DNA of 59,659 nucleotides from positions 2,158,656 to 2,218,314 of the forward strand of contig JH720296.1 of NCBI GenBank assembly GCA_000231825.2, written 5' to 3'. Position 1 is the first letter of the stretch. Each line of letters starts with the position of its first letter. Under the pieces are notes generated by a model, which did no database searches, had not been told where the DNA came from, and saw only the letters and a program-made list of their open reading frames with translations. The DNA is from Tetrahymena elliotti 4EA (lineage: Eukaryota; Ciliophora; Oligohymenophorea; Hymenostomatida; Tetrahymenidae). Positions 12,594 to 26,397 of the stretch are shown in pieces. Both the position numbers and the translations under genes were made by a program.

Positions 12594-15500
12594 TCATTTT
12601 TTATTATAATCTTAAAATTTATTAAGTTTACTATCAACTTCATTTAATTTAGATTCCAATTAATCTTTAGCTCTTTTCATGTAAGCTAATCTTTCTTTTA
12701 CATCAGCTAGATCCTTCATTTTTTAATCTTATTCGACTCTACTCTTTTCTAGTTTATTTCTAAGAAAAAATTATTTGTTAATAAATTAGATAAATAATTG
12801 AATTTTACTTTTCTTGTAATTGTTGGTTTTATAAATTAGATAAAAACATGCTACTGTTCTCTAAGTTTGCCTTTACTTTTGATCTAACTGGAGAATATGT
12901 AAATGATACATTCTGAGATTAGTTAGAGGTGTTTTTATTTTCTTATTATTTTTAATGTTATTTATTTTAATTTTATTTATCATTTTCAGTTTTGTGTTGT
13001 TGCTATTGTATACTAGAGCTAAATCCGAAAGAACTTCTTTTTAATGGCTGATCTATCTCTTCTTCATATGCTTTTCTTTGTATATATAATGATTTTGATT
13101 AATCTTCATGTTATTTAAGATCATTATTTTAATTTAATTGAGAATTTGCTAAATTGCTGTTATAAATATTGCTGTTGTTTTCATGAGAATTATCTAATAT
13201 ATCCAATAGTTTTTTAGCAGAAGAGCTTATTTTTCTTTTTTGTTCCTCTCTTTATTGATTTAAAAAATATTTTTTAATTAAAAGAAAAGAAAACAAATTA
13301 AAATTTACATTTTTGATTTCAATTTACTTCTTACTATATCAGATTTATTGTTTAAAGTAAAAGATTAATTATCAGAAATATTTTATTTAAATCTTTTAGG
13401 TGATTCAATAGGAGTTAAGGCTATATTTCTATTTGTGCTTTAAGCAAGGCTGTCTTAAGCATTATTTTATAAGACTCTTGCTGGTTTTTGATGATACCCA
13501 GAAGTGTTTAAAGAATGTTTATTTTAAGGTTTTTTGTCTGTGGGGTTTTCTAAAGAATCAAAAGTCTAGTTATGTATAATGTGATTATGATCAAAGTCTT
13601 CTTCCTCTTAATTATGTTTATTATTTAGATTGGATACATTATTATTGTTATAATTCTCATCATAATTATTTTAATTGAACAACTCATAAAGTTATTCTGC
13701 ATTATGGTATAAATTCTTAAGGGTCCTTTATTTATATTATTCAGCTTATCTATCTACTTCTGCATTTAGCAATTCTCCCAACTTAATATTTTTTTCTTCT
13801 AATTCTTTCACTTAAGCTTTCAAGGCATTACTTTTACTTTCCAATTCTTCAATATATTCATCCTTGATTAAATAAAAATAAAATAAAAATACCTTAATAA
13901 AATTTAATTGTTCTTACTTTATTTCTCACTTCTCTGTGAAGTTCATCTATTTTAGGAATTTCTTCTTTCAGTTGTTTATTTTCTTCTTGTAGATCTTATA
14001 TTTAATTCAAAAATCTTTATTCATTATCTTATGATTATTGTAGCTTGATTTTATAACCCTGCAACTATTCTCTTAAAGATTTATTTTCTAAATTAATTTC
14101 TTCATTTTATTTAAGTTCAGCATAATAAAACTATTCGAATTTCTATTTTTGTTATATTTCCTCTATCAATTAATTATCTTTTTCTTTTATTTCTTATTAA
14201 TTCACTATGTTTTTCTTTTCCAACTCAAATTTAACATCTTCCAAAATCTTTAAATTCTCTTAGTAACTAGTAAGGCGATCTTCTAAAAATTGGTAATTAT
14301 CTCTAAATTCTTAGCATTGCTAGTTTAGTTAATTTACAATCTCACTTGTTCTTTTCTATTCAGATTTAAATTTTTCATTTTAAATCTCTAAGTTATTCTA
14401 CAATTTATCTATAATATCTTATTTCTCTGAAATTATTTTTTCTAATTCTAAAATTAAATAAAATTTATTAAAATTTCAAAAAAAAATTCAGAACAATTCC
14501 TTTTTTTTTCTTTTCAAATAAAATAAAAAAGTAATTTTTTTATAAAATTAATATTAAAAATAAAGAAAAATTTTATAAAAATAATTTATTGTTACTTCAA
14601 ATATATATCTTTCATTTATTTAAGAAAAATTTTTATAATCTTTAAGCAATTAAATTACAGTAATTTGTTTCTACAAAAAAAATAGTAAAAAACATTTAAT
14701 TTAGTAAAACTAAGCCAAAAAAATTTTATTTGATTTGAAAAGAAAGAAAATTTGTTCTAAAAAAAGAAATTCTCTAGAAAATATTTAAAAAAGAAATTAG
14801 AATTAACCAAATATTTTTAAGCTAAATTCATCAATCAAAAAATCATTATTTGAAACAAAATTGATAAGTGAAATTGATTTGTTTAAAAATTAAATGAAAA
14901 TTAATTATTTATCTATTAACAACTATCAAATTAAAAATAAAATGATCTCAAGTTTTGTCAAAATTAAACCAAAAAATTTAATAAATAAAAAATCAAAATA
15001 AATTTAGAAAAATTAGAATGAAAAATGTTGCTTACTTTGTATTTATGAAGTAAAGATTTATAACTAGTTAACTTTTTCTTTAACATCTTCTTTAGCTAAT
15101 TGTATATTTTTATCCTAGTTGTCTTTAAGTTAATTGAAATACTCTAACTAACTGTTTAGTTCAATAATTTTCTGCTCATTTTCAATATTTCTTTTATATA
15201 AATCATCATGGTTTTTTTTTAGTTAATCAAATTTAAGCATTTCTTCATTTAAGAGTATTGATAAATCATTCAATCCTCCTTTTCCATACTATATTTCTTT
15301 TAATTATCTTCTTAATTCTATCAAATTTTATTCTAAACTAAGCTTTTCTTTTCTTTCATTTCTTAGAGTTTCTTCCAAATAATTATATTTATTTTACAAG
15401 ATATTATTTTCAATATCATTCAATTATCTTTCAGGATTGTAATTATTCTAAGCATTTGGCAGAGGAGGTATTTTATTCTATCTATTAGAATAGCTGTTAG

Positions 15501-18203
15501 AATTGCTATAGGTAGGAGTTTTTCTTGAGCCATAATTCTAATTTAAAGTAAAAATAAATATTCAACATAAAAGATATATTTAAATAACAAATTACTTCTG
15601 TTGATACTCTCTTTTAAGACTCAAAATTAAAGGTTTCAGCTGATAGAGAAGGTGACTTAGAGAGAGGTGGCATTTGCAATTTTAAAGGACCTGATTACAC
15701 ATTGCTATTATCTATGTTACTTAAATTGACTTATCTTGAGGAATGTTTGTTGCTATAATTATTGAAACTGTTATTTTTAGTGTCATTTTCTCTTGACATC
15801 CTTGAATGTGAAGGATTGATTGTTGAGTATTAACTTGATATATAGTGAGATTGATTATTTGCTTATTGGGATTTGTTATTATCATTTAAAGATTATTTAT
15901 AATTTTCATTTAAATGCTATTTGTAATTTTCATTTAAATGCTATTTGTAATTTTCATCTAAAGGCTCTTTGTAATTTTCATTAACTGATTGATTATAATG
16001 ATCATTTATAGATTTATATTTATCACTTATTGATCTGTAGTTATCATTTATTGATTTATAATTATCATTATTAATAGATTTATAATTTTCATTTAAAGAT
16101 TTATAATTATCATTAGGTTAATGTTCACCTTTCATTATATCCCTAAGCTAGTCATTATTATTTACACTTTTAGTATGTTATGTTGGTAAAATAGGGGATA
16201 GTGATCTTTTTTCGTTTTCATGTGGGAAATAGTCAGAATGTGATCTTTAGTGATTATTTTACATTTGACTTTAATTAATTGTATTATATTGACTAGAATA
16301 ATGAGATTGCTAGTGCTATTATAAAGGCACTGGACTTATTATTTAGTTTCTTGAATTAGTAAAATATTATTTATCCTCCATCTTGTCATTATTTTTTTCA
16401 TATCTACTTAAATTTAAGGGTGATCTTGAGTTATTTTCATAATCTAAAGATAGATTTTATCTGTGTATTCTTTCTTCAACCCTGCTTTATTTCATAGGTT
16501 AATGCTATTATAATTGATTGGCACTTGGATTCTCTATAAATGTGCTCTCTACATGCAAACCTAAAGTTTCTTTTCTCTTTCCGTCATCACCTATAAAAAC
16601 AATCATTAAATTTATCAGGCCACTTTGATTTAATTACCTAAACCTTGAGATGATTAATGTGTACTACCTTGATGCTTATGTTTTTGTTAATCTTTGGATT
16701 TTGGAGCACTTAATGCTACCATATAATTTATACCGCAAGCTACTTTTATTACTTTTCTTCCTTTTAAAGCAGCAACTGGAAAAGGATTTAATCTTGGTTC
16801 TTAGTCGCCAACTCCTAACTCACCATTTTGATTAGATCCCCAAGTCCAAACAACTCCATTAGCATCTACAGAACTACCTGTTCATTTTATGTAATATTTT
16901 GTATTTTAGGTAATAACAATATTTTTATTTACCTGAAAATCCTCCTACTGAAACATCATTAAAAGGTGAGTCTATTTTACAAAATTTAGTTGGAAAAGGA
17001 TAATCTCCAAATACTCCAGTTCCCCATATAAAGAGCTCTCCTCTTCTGTTTAAAGCTGCCGAATGATGGCCTGCAGCTACTTTAATAATTGTTTGATCTT
17101 CTAAATTCTAAACCTAATTATAAATCAGAATTAAGTTAAATTATTATATTTTATAAAACTACTTTTAAAAGTTCTTTTGATGAGGTCTTGTGGCCTACAC
17201 CGAGCTGCCCAAAATTGTTTGCTCCACATGAATAGATTTCTCCAAGAGAAGTTAAAATTAAAGTAAAGTAATGGCCACAAACAGCCTCAATTGCTTTCTC
17301 AACTCTAACCTTTGTAGGATAGAGCTCTCCTGTAGAAGTAGGAATGCATAACTATCCTTCTTCGTTTGAGCCACATGAAAAAACTTCTCCATATTAATTA
17401 AGTAACATAGTATGTCTAGCACCACAACTTACATCATTATATTTTTGCTTTTATCCTTAAACCTTAACAGGTGCCCAACTATTTATATATATAAGTTAGT
17501 TTATTAACTGTTCTCTTTTTATAAATATATATTTGTTTCATACGCATGCTCTTAAGAACCGTTTCCTAAAACTCCCAAATCACCATTACCCCAAGAATAA
17601 GCTTCTCCATTTTCCATGATTGCTACAGTATGATTAGAACCACATGCTATTTTGCTACAAACAATTTTTTGTAAATCTTCTACTAAACAAGGAGAAGAGC
17701 TTTATGTAATTTATTTGTTATCAATACCCAATCTTCCTTTCTAATTACTACCAATTGTATAAATATGTCCCCTAACTAAATTATAATTTAAAAATAAATC
17801 CCATTAGTAATATTCTCTCTTGAGTTATTTACTTGTAACAAATGCTGTATGCTCCTCTCCACATGATATTTGCTTAATTACTAAATTATATGAACAAATC
17901 TTTGGAACTAAATAATTCTTTCCAGTATATTTATGACCTAATCCTAACTATCCATATTTATCATCTAAATAATTTACAATTTTTTTAAGATAAAAATGAA
18001 AAAATTGTCATAATTTATTTACTCCCCCATACATAAATTTCTGTTTTTAAAAAGAATAAAATTAATCATTTCAAAAATTATAATGATGTAAGTTTACCAG
18101 TATATGTATTATTAGATTTAGATAAAGTTTATTATGAATTAGAGCGTTAACGTTCTTCCAAAGCATTGGAACTATTGCTCCTATACCCTTCTTATTTAAT
18201 CAT
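12594..18203 (-). CDS. RCC1 beta-propeller protein with Asn/Tyr repeats and C-terminal coiled coil
   Basis: Starts at the ATG at 18201-18203, after which a short Ser/Asn-rich leader precedes the propeller. RCC1 repeats follow (WGNDKYGQLGLGH, YTIGSNQKGRLGID, YSWGNGDLG, FSCGSNEEGQLCI, YSCGANNFGQLGVGH, FIWGTGVFG, WTWGSNQNGELGVGD), each followed by ISCGEEHTAF-like strands, giving about seven blades. Then come a linker, a tandem NENYK/NDNYKSI repeat (about 15880-16115), Ser/Asn-rich sequence, and long Glu/Lys/Leu-rich coiled coil to the TGA at 12594-12596. Introns include 18041-18097, 17965-18022 and an unusually long one at 14448-15035; exon 18023-18040 is only 18 nt. RCC1 propellers serve as GEF or scaffold modules. 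The coiled coil suggests a structural protein, perhaps at basal bodies or cilia (inference). Intron models in the C-terminal half are approximate. Confidence 0.8.
14448..15035 (-). other. 588-nt intron in the RCC1/coiled-coil gene
   Basis: The sequence between coiled-coil exons is a pure A/T stretch without coding pattern. On the minus strand it starts with GTAAGC and ends with TTTAATTTTAG. It is about ten times longer than the other introns measured in this gene. I see no nested gene in it. Confidence 0.6.
15878..16115 (-). repeat. tandem NxNYK coding repeat
   Basis: Around ten imperfect units of 18-24 nt read on the minus strand as NDNYKSI, NENYKSL, NENYKQH and NENYKEP. The region lies inside the RCC1/coiled-coil gene between the propeller and the coiled coil. 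It is probably length-variable between strains (inference). Confidence 0.75.
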
Positions 18204-19285
18204 TCTCTCTAAATTTTACTAATTCAAAATCTTCACAATTTGTCTAAATAGAATATGCTTTGTTTGTAAAAAATACTTATTAACTAGATAGATTTTTAGT
18301 TATTTAATTATTTCAAAATTAAGAGATAAATTAGTCGGTAAAAAAAAATGATTTAAGATTGATTTTAAACTTAAAAAAAAATAAAACAAAAACAACAATT
18401 TTTGAATACTCATCTAATTAATCAGTTAATCTAAATTTTAGAATAAAACAAAACATCCATCCAATCAAATAGGATATTTTAATTACTAATTAATCACTCA
18501 CTCATTAATTCATTAAAAAGATCAATTTAAATTATTTTTAATTAAAAATTTGTTTTTACTTAAGATAAATCATTTTTACTAAAAATGAATGAAAACTTAA
18601 TAGAATCTAGAATTTTGTAAAGTTATTAAAAATTTTATTTCTTACCAATTCATTCATTTAAAATTTTACCAAAAAGTTGAATTTAATTCAATTTTGAGAT
18701 ATTATTAATTTTTCAAAATTTAATTAAATACCTTATTGATAGAAATATTATATCATAAAAATTTAAATAAAAACCAACCATTCTTCTAAATATTAAAGTC
18801 AAAGATAAATAAAATCAGGTTGAGATTATTTTAATTTTTTTCTTTAAGGATACTGTAGCTACTTTGTAATAATGTAATATTTATTACAGCATTTCAATTT
18901 TCCTTATTGGAAAATAACTATCATTTAGAATATTTTACTCTTTACAATAATAATAATAATAATAATAATCAGTAATAATAGAAAGATATGAAAATTAAAC
19001 TTTGAAAAAACTATTAATTGTTAAAAAATGATGCTAAACAAAAATTTACACATTTTTGAAATTCTTTAATTTTTACAAAACGCAACTTTGAATTCCTTTT
19101 AAAAAGTTTATGTGAAAAATGTATTTTACTTAAATTAGATAATAAAGGCTTTAATCCTACAAAATTTTAGAAATTTAAATCTTGAAATAAAAATATTTAA
19201 TTTTAAAATTAAAATGAAAGAAAATACAAATTAGTAAATAAAAAAATAAAACAACTTGATAATTTGCAAGAAATTTAATTTCATT
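18204..19285. other. AT-rich spacer with (AAT)n microsatellite
   Basis: About 1.1 kb between the RCC1 gene start and the helicase gene end. It contains an (AAT)8-type microsatellite at about 18946-18969. No gene or structured RNA is seen. Confidence 0.55.
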
Positions 19286-22200
19286 TCAATTTTCAGAGTC
19301 AATCTCTTCTTGAATGAATTTTTTTATATTCAACTTTTCTTTTTTTATCTTTTCAACTGGCTCAGCTATGTAATTAAGGTAATCTTAGTAAACCTTAGTC
19401 ATTGAATTAATGCAGTGGATTGAATCATTTTATACTAAATTTTCAAAATTTGGATTATTATATAATTCCTTACAGACTAATTTTTCATAAAACTACTTTT
19501 CTGTTTCGTAAATAGAGGTTAATTTTTAGATAATGTAGATATATTTTTCACTAGATTGGAATTATTTAGCATGTAGTTCCTACAAAAAGATTTTGCGTAC
19601 TCTTTAAATTTATACTACTGCTTTTAAGAAACTGTCCTAAAAAGTTGGTATTGATATTTTAATACTATTTTAACACAATTCTTGAATATTTCTGTTTGAA
19701 AAGACTACTTAGTTTAAAAAAATTGTAAAATCTGGTTTATAGAACATGTTGATATAGTCATCTTAAGTTAATTCTTCTTATTCTATATTTTATTTCATTT
19801 TTTTACTTATTTTCTCAATTTCAGATTTAATTTCCTGCTACTCTTCAAGAAGTTCAACATCCTTATCTTCAAGCTTTTTTTTTACAATATGTATTTACAA
19901 TTAGAATTAGGTACCTTTACCATATTCTCCAGTTTGTATCAAAATATGCTAAATTTATTTTGGTTTTATACTTAAAATAAATTATATTAAGCTGAATTTG
20001 TTTTTCATATTCTCATATTAAGGATTTATTTCTCTTTTAACTAGCGATAAAAATGTCTTGTGGAATCTTTTTCTGAAATAAAAATAATTATTTTCCTTTT
20101 GGTCTTAATCGCTTTTATCAGCATTATCAAATACTGCTTGATATTAATATTGGCTAATGAATGGTTTTAATTTATTATCAAATTATTTCAAGCCTTTATA
20201 GAAATACTCTAAAAATTTACAGATTTTGTTTATAAAGTCTTATTGTTTGACAACAAAAGTATTATTTTTTAAAAAGATGATTAATATCTGTAAAAACATA
20301 TTACAAATTGAAATTTTATTTCTCAAAGACAATTAATAATTTGCTAATAAATCTAAGACTCCATTAATATATTAGTATATTTATTGATAATCCACTATTG
20401 TTGAATATGCTTAGACATTAATTTAATTTGTTGACTAATCAAATGTAAAACAATTTTCAAAACCTTATGGGATATAAACTGATATTTTTTCCTTTACCTA
20501 AGAAGTATTTAATAACAAAAATATTTCTGCCAATCCTATCTTCAGAATGTTTAGCTAAATGTTAAAAAGATAAATGATTTATAAAAAATTAAAATGAATT
20601 TTGAATTTACCTATGTATATCTATTAATATTTTACTTAAAACATGAGATTAATTCAATTGACAATTATCCAATTTTGATTCTGCTTAAAATATTTCTTGC
20701 ATCAAGAAAACTGATACATAATTATGTAAATTGTACTAACTATTTTTATTGATAAGGCTTTAATAACTCAATGATAATTCTCCTCTAGTTTAGCATATTT
20801 AGTATTGTGATTACATATAAAATTTCATCACAAGATTAGAGAATATCTTATTATTCATTCTCTTCTTCTTTTAAATCCTCTTTATCTTCCAACTCTTCTT
20901 CTTTTTCACTTTGTTCCTTATCAAGCAACTACAAATATTTATTTTTATTAATATTCTATGAACCTTGACTTATTATACCTTGATTCACTGTTTAATTTTA
21001 TTACATTTTTTGAAATTACTAATCAAATTTTTCTTTTTTATTCAAAAATTGCTGTTTCTAATTTTCAAAGTCTTCATTCTGTTCTACATTCATTTCAGAT
21101 ATGTGAATCTTATTTATAATTTAAGCTAAAATTCTTTCTGCTTCCTCTAGTAGGAATACCTATATTTTAGTTTTTTCTATAAATTTATTTCTATTTTAAA
21201 TGTTCTAGCCAATAATTAATCCTGATTGAATAATAAGATTTTTGTATAGACATATTTGTTTATCATTAACTAGCTCTTCTTTTTTTTGAATATCATTTGC
21301 TTATTTTTATCGGTTTTAATTATTTATTTTCTTTTTAAGCAAATTTTTTAAATTTTCTAATTTTTATTATTGAAAATTTTATAAATCACATTGATCTAAT
21401 TCATGTATCATGGATATTATAGTTTCTATTTCTAGTTGTCTAGAATGATTTTTAGGGATATTTTATACTAAAATATTAACTTATTCCTAAATTTTGTTCA
21501 TCAATTTTTATAGTTCTTAGTTTAAAAATAGGATTTAGAAAGGATAATTAATTTTAATTGATGGATTAAGAGAATAAAATTTAATGCTTTAGGTATTACT
21601 CATCAAAAATTGAGAGTAGTTCTTTAAAAATGTACCACAGATATCACCCTTTTATTAAAATAAAATGAATATTAGTATTTTTAAAATTAAATTTACAAAT
21701 TTCTTTTTAGATAAAAGGATTGCTGTTTTTTTATCAATTATTTTCAAGTTATTTTTATCTTTAGATATTAGTGGAGATATAAGCTTATCCTTCTCTAAAA
21801 ATTTTATAGTTAAAATAGGATTATCATAGTGAACTAAATAGTAATCATTAATTCCTAACAGTTACCAAACACTTTTTACTTCTTTACTTTAACTTGAAAG
21901 ATCACAGCCAGTGCCAGGTAAAAAAGGACTAACAAATCTATTTAATTAAAATAAATATTTTAATTAAAAATTATATTTATTTTCAAAATAATAATATTCA
22001 GAAAAATGACAAATATTTAAAGCCTTAAAACTCAAATATTGCATGTTCCAAAAAATTCCAAATACTACAAAAAAGAAAAATAATTAAGAAATATACCCAA
22101 AACATTAGCAAAATCCGTCCAAGAATATTTTATTTTATATGCCTTTAACATAATTATCAGAAAATTGAATATCAAAATTAAAAATATAATTTATCAGGGA

Positions 22201-25200
22201 AGTTAAAGACTCTATTATTTAGTTATCATATAGTTCCATATTTTTTATCTGTAAATTTTGGAGAATACAGAAAAACTTCAAAAAATTATCTTAGCAATTT
22301 TCAAAATTTTTAATTTTGCTCTCCTTTTATGTTTCTGATGTTGATTTATTCTCAATTATTTTATTGATATTTTTTATTGCATCTTTTAATTCAAACTCTT
22401 TGAAATCATTAGATTTAGTCAATAATTGAACTGCGTTACTATAATTCTTTATTCTATCTTGATAGTTACTAAATTTATAGTAATAGATAGAGTCCTTTTC
22501 TATTTCCCTTTAAAAATTAGATAATTTAAAAGTGAAATCTAAATATTGATCATATTCTTTTGATTCGCTTGTTGATAAAACAAGTTAGCTTGACTTCAAG
22601 TACTGATAAAGTCCAAGATAATTGTAATAATATTGATGTTCTATATTTATTTCCTTTCCAGGTTTAAGCCAACTCTTATCCTTCATTTCGTTAAACAGTT
22701 ATTCTAACTATTCTTGATTGTCATTAATCTAAAAAATTTGATCTATGTAAATTTAATGTAAAAGAACCTATGATTATAAAATATCTATGAATCTTTTCTA
22801 TTCTTTAACACAATCAAATTAAACAAGCATTATGTAAAATAGCATCAAATTCTTACCATTAATATATTTTCCTTCACTATCTAGATTTTTGAATTGACGA
22901 ATATTGGCTAAAGATTCAAAAAATTTTAATTGGCCTTCGAGGAACTCTTTATTTTATCTACTTTCCGCTATTCTTATCAATTCAGAACTAAAAGGATTTA
23001 ATACTTATTTAATTAAGTCCATTAATACTTACCCGAGAATTTCTTTTGGATCTAACTCTTTGGGTTCTTTATTGTTTACAATATTTATATCCATAATTCT
23101 TTACAATTTAATATCTAAAATTTTAGGATAGTAGTAATGCAGGATGCGTATGATATCATCTTCCTCAATTAATTTTTATTTTTTGAATTAAATTAAATTA
23201 TTAAATAGCTTTTCGCATTCATTTAATCTATATGATAAAAAAAGTTGGGTTTTTGGATTCAAAGCTCTATCTTCTAAAAAATTTTCTAATTCTTTGTAAT
23301 TTTACACTAAATCTTCTTTATTATTATTTCCTGAAGTTTCCAAAAGATATGCTTTAATGAAGTAAATGCGTTTTATGTTATTATTGATTTCTTTTATCTT
23401 TTTTTATTCTTAATTTGGTTATTCCAATAAATAATTTTTAAACTATTTGTACTTTTAGATAGCTTCATTATACATTCCAAGTTTAAAATATATTTAAGCA
23501 TTTAGCTCTTAGTCTTTAGGCTATTCTAAATCTTTAATTACCTTCATAAACTGGTTTTTGATATTTATGTAAAATTAAATTTTTCTATCATCATCTTAAC
23601 CAGAAAGCACTTATTTTTTCTCTTTTTCAAATTAATCTTTTTTTTCTTCAATTTATTTTTGGATAAGAATGATATTATTTTTTGCAATGCACCTAAAAAA
23701 TAAATTTAATAAAATTAAGAAGATTCTTTTATTTTAAACAATTACATATTATAATTTATTATGTCTTTAATTGAAAAATAATAGTTGGCAGCATCTAAGA
23801 ACTGGTTTCTTTCCATGAGTATTTCAGCCATCTAAATAAATAGTTGCTTATTATTCTTAATAGGTTCATGTTTTTATATGTATTCATAATGATAAATCTT
23901 AATTTGATAAAATTAAAAATATTTAAAAACTCTAGAAGAAAAAAAATATCCATATTTACCAAAATATTTTTCATTTCTTCCTCATTTAATTCACTTTTTT
24001 GCAAAAGATTAAGATTTTCAAAGAATTTTATTATAGGATTTTTGATTTACTTTCCAACAAAAACATTGTCTTCGTAAATAAAAATTCTTGTTCTTGCTCT
24101 ACTGAATGCAACATAGATATTCTTTAATTCATTGATTAACTTATTAAATTCATTGCCATATTCTTTGTCTTTCTAAGCATCAAAATTTTCTTTTTTATTA
24201 ATCGTTTTTACGGTAACAAATTTGGAACCTTTTAGTTTGAGGAATGTTGAACCTTCAAATTCTTCTTTCATAACACCTATTTAAAATAGTAAATTTCTAA
24301 AATAATTTATTGTAAATAAGTTGTTACAATTATATTTTTATTTGAATTCTTGAATTGGAATATTTTCATCATTTATTTTTAGCAGATTTAGAGCATTCCA
24401 ACACTTAGTAGAACTATAAGAAGAGGATAGTAAATTATAGGTAATGACATCCTAAAATTCTAAACCTTTTGATTCAAGTACTGTAAAGATTTATCCTTTT
24501 TTACCTTCTTCTTGGAAAATTTTTTAAAGATTTTCCTTTTATTCTTTGTCCTTTACAATATAAACTTGCAGTCTTCCAAAATAATTAACATTAAAATTGG
24601 CTTCACAATCCTATTAAAGAAAGCGATCTAAAAGAGTTCTTTCACTGAGTAAAATAGGTTTAGGGCCATTTTTGAGAGAAATTTCTGGGATTAAATGATC
24701 CAAAGATGTTGGAAAAAATAATTCTAAAAGTCTAACAATTGAATTATTTAATTCAATAATCTATCCATGAGATCTAAAATTTTATATCAATTAAGCCTCA
24801 TTGATTTCTTATTATAGTACTTTGTTTACTTCATAGCCAAATGTTTAATTATTTCCACCAAAAATAGCTTTGAGATCTGAGAATCTAAAAGAATTTTCTT
24901 AACTGATAGTCTAAGCAGTGTCACCTCCTAAATAAACACTTTATTCAGTCAATAAGGAGAGCAAATACAAGCAAGCACAGCTAACATCTTGAACTTCATC
25001 TAAGAATAGGTAATGAAAATAACCATTCTAAGCATCATAATGACCCTTTTTTTATAATATTAACTGTTTATATTTATTTTTTGACAAATATGTTAGTTAC
25101 AGCAAGGATATTCTTAATGGAATAATTTATGATATCGTTCATATCAAAATATCTCTTAGCTTGCTTCCATTTTTGATATTAACCACAAATGCGATGAATG

Positions 25201-26397
25201 TTCTGCTTTTATTCTTCATCTAAAAAAATCTTACTTTTGCCAATTAAATTTATATATTTTTCAAGAGATATCATATTATTTTCATTCATATGGCTTGATG
25301 GATGTCCTTTATTTCAAAAAAAATTATTTTTATCAAAAAATTATAATTTAAAATTAAAAAAATCTACCAGTTATGTAAGAGTTTATCTAAGAAAATGTGA
25401 TATATGGATCTACCCTTTGGGAATTAAAAGTTTTTTTGTTTTAAGACCAGAACTCTTCAACAAACTATTTTATGCCTATTTCTTCATAAAAATAATTTTC
25501 TATCTGATCTTTTAATTGTACTCTTAAACGATTTTCCAAATTTATTTCCATATTTTCTTTTAATTACACTTATCCATTAGCATCTCTCTAAATGAAAGGT
25601 ACAACTAAATTTCCATCAATTTAAAGAATTAGCTATTTGATATTACTAAAATGAGGCCATCTATTTACTTGAGAAATTGTATTTGGTTTAGAGAAATTTT
25701 TTGTCTTTTATTAGTTATTATTTATTACCATTAAGTAAAAATTTTCTACATCAATAGTTAGAAAATTTGAAACTGTTGTAAAACAAATTCTGAGCTATTC
25801 TGGGCATTATTAATTTTAATTTTATTGTTTTTAATAACTCTTCTGCATTGATGCAAGCTTTGCAACTGCTGTTGTTGTTTTACCTGTACCAGACCGTCCG
25901 ATAACTAGCTAATTTTAGTTTTTAAGTATTATATGCATCTCTTTTTGGCTTAAAACTACTTTAATTGGTTTTAATACTTCCTTTTAGATAGCATTTATTT
26001 GAGCCTTTAAATTGTTCTCAGAATTATCCCATAGAGTATTGAATGCAATTTTATTAGCGTCAAAGGATTCTTTTAATTGAGATAATATTTATTAATTTTT
26101 AAATTACTCTTATCTTTATTTGAAATAGAACTTTTTCTATTCAATATAATCTTTTTATTTCTTATCCTTCTTTTTGTTTTCTTCATATATTTTTTCTGAA
26201 TATTTATGTTAATAAATATTTTAATTTTTTTAAAATTTACTCATTTTTTCTCCCATAGGGTTAATTTCTTTTTCAGGAGCTTGTTTCTTTTTGTAATCCT
26301 ATTTGTTTTAACTGATCTCTATGTGTGCAATATTATTTGAGTCATAATAATATTATTATTTCTCTTTATTTTCTTAATATTCAACTATTGTTTCCAT
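19286..26397 (-). CDS. TRANK1-like UvrD-family (SF1) helicase protein
   Basis: Begins at the ATG at 26395-26397 with a Lys/Gln-rich leader. SF1A motifs follow in order: Walker A VIGRSGTGKTTT (about 25870-25905), LFLDEVQDVSCA (Walker B, about 24990), GGDTAQTI (motif III), NFRSHGQ (motif IV), VLESKGLEFQDVITYNLL (motif V, about 24450) and IYVAFSRARTRIFIYE (motif VI, about 24080). The pairing of GRSGTGKTT with SKGLEF.DV is typical of TRANK1 (lupus brain antigen) type proteins. More than 1,200 further residues of Leu/Lys-rich helical, TPR-like sequence follow to the TGA at 19286-19288, interrupted by several introns. Key ATPase residues are present, so nucleotide hydrolysis is likely. The substrate is unknown. 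I treat it as one gene because the frame reads through the AT-rich stretch near 21,950-22,130. Exact exon boundaries are not all resolved. Confidence 0.8.

Noticed and set aside
22904..23131. Plus-strand ORF in the helicase gene
   Set aside because: Antisense shadow of helical coding sequence in the helicase gene.
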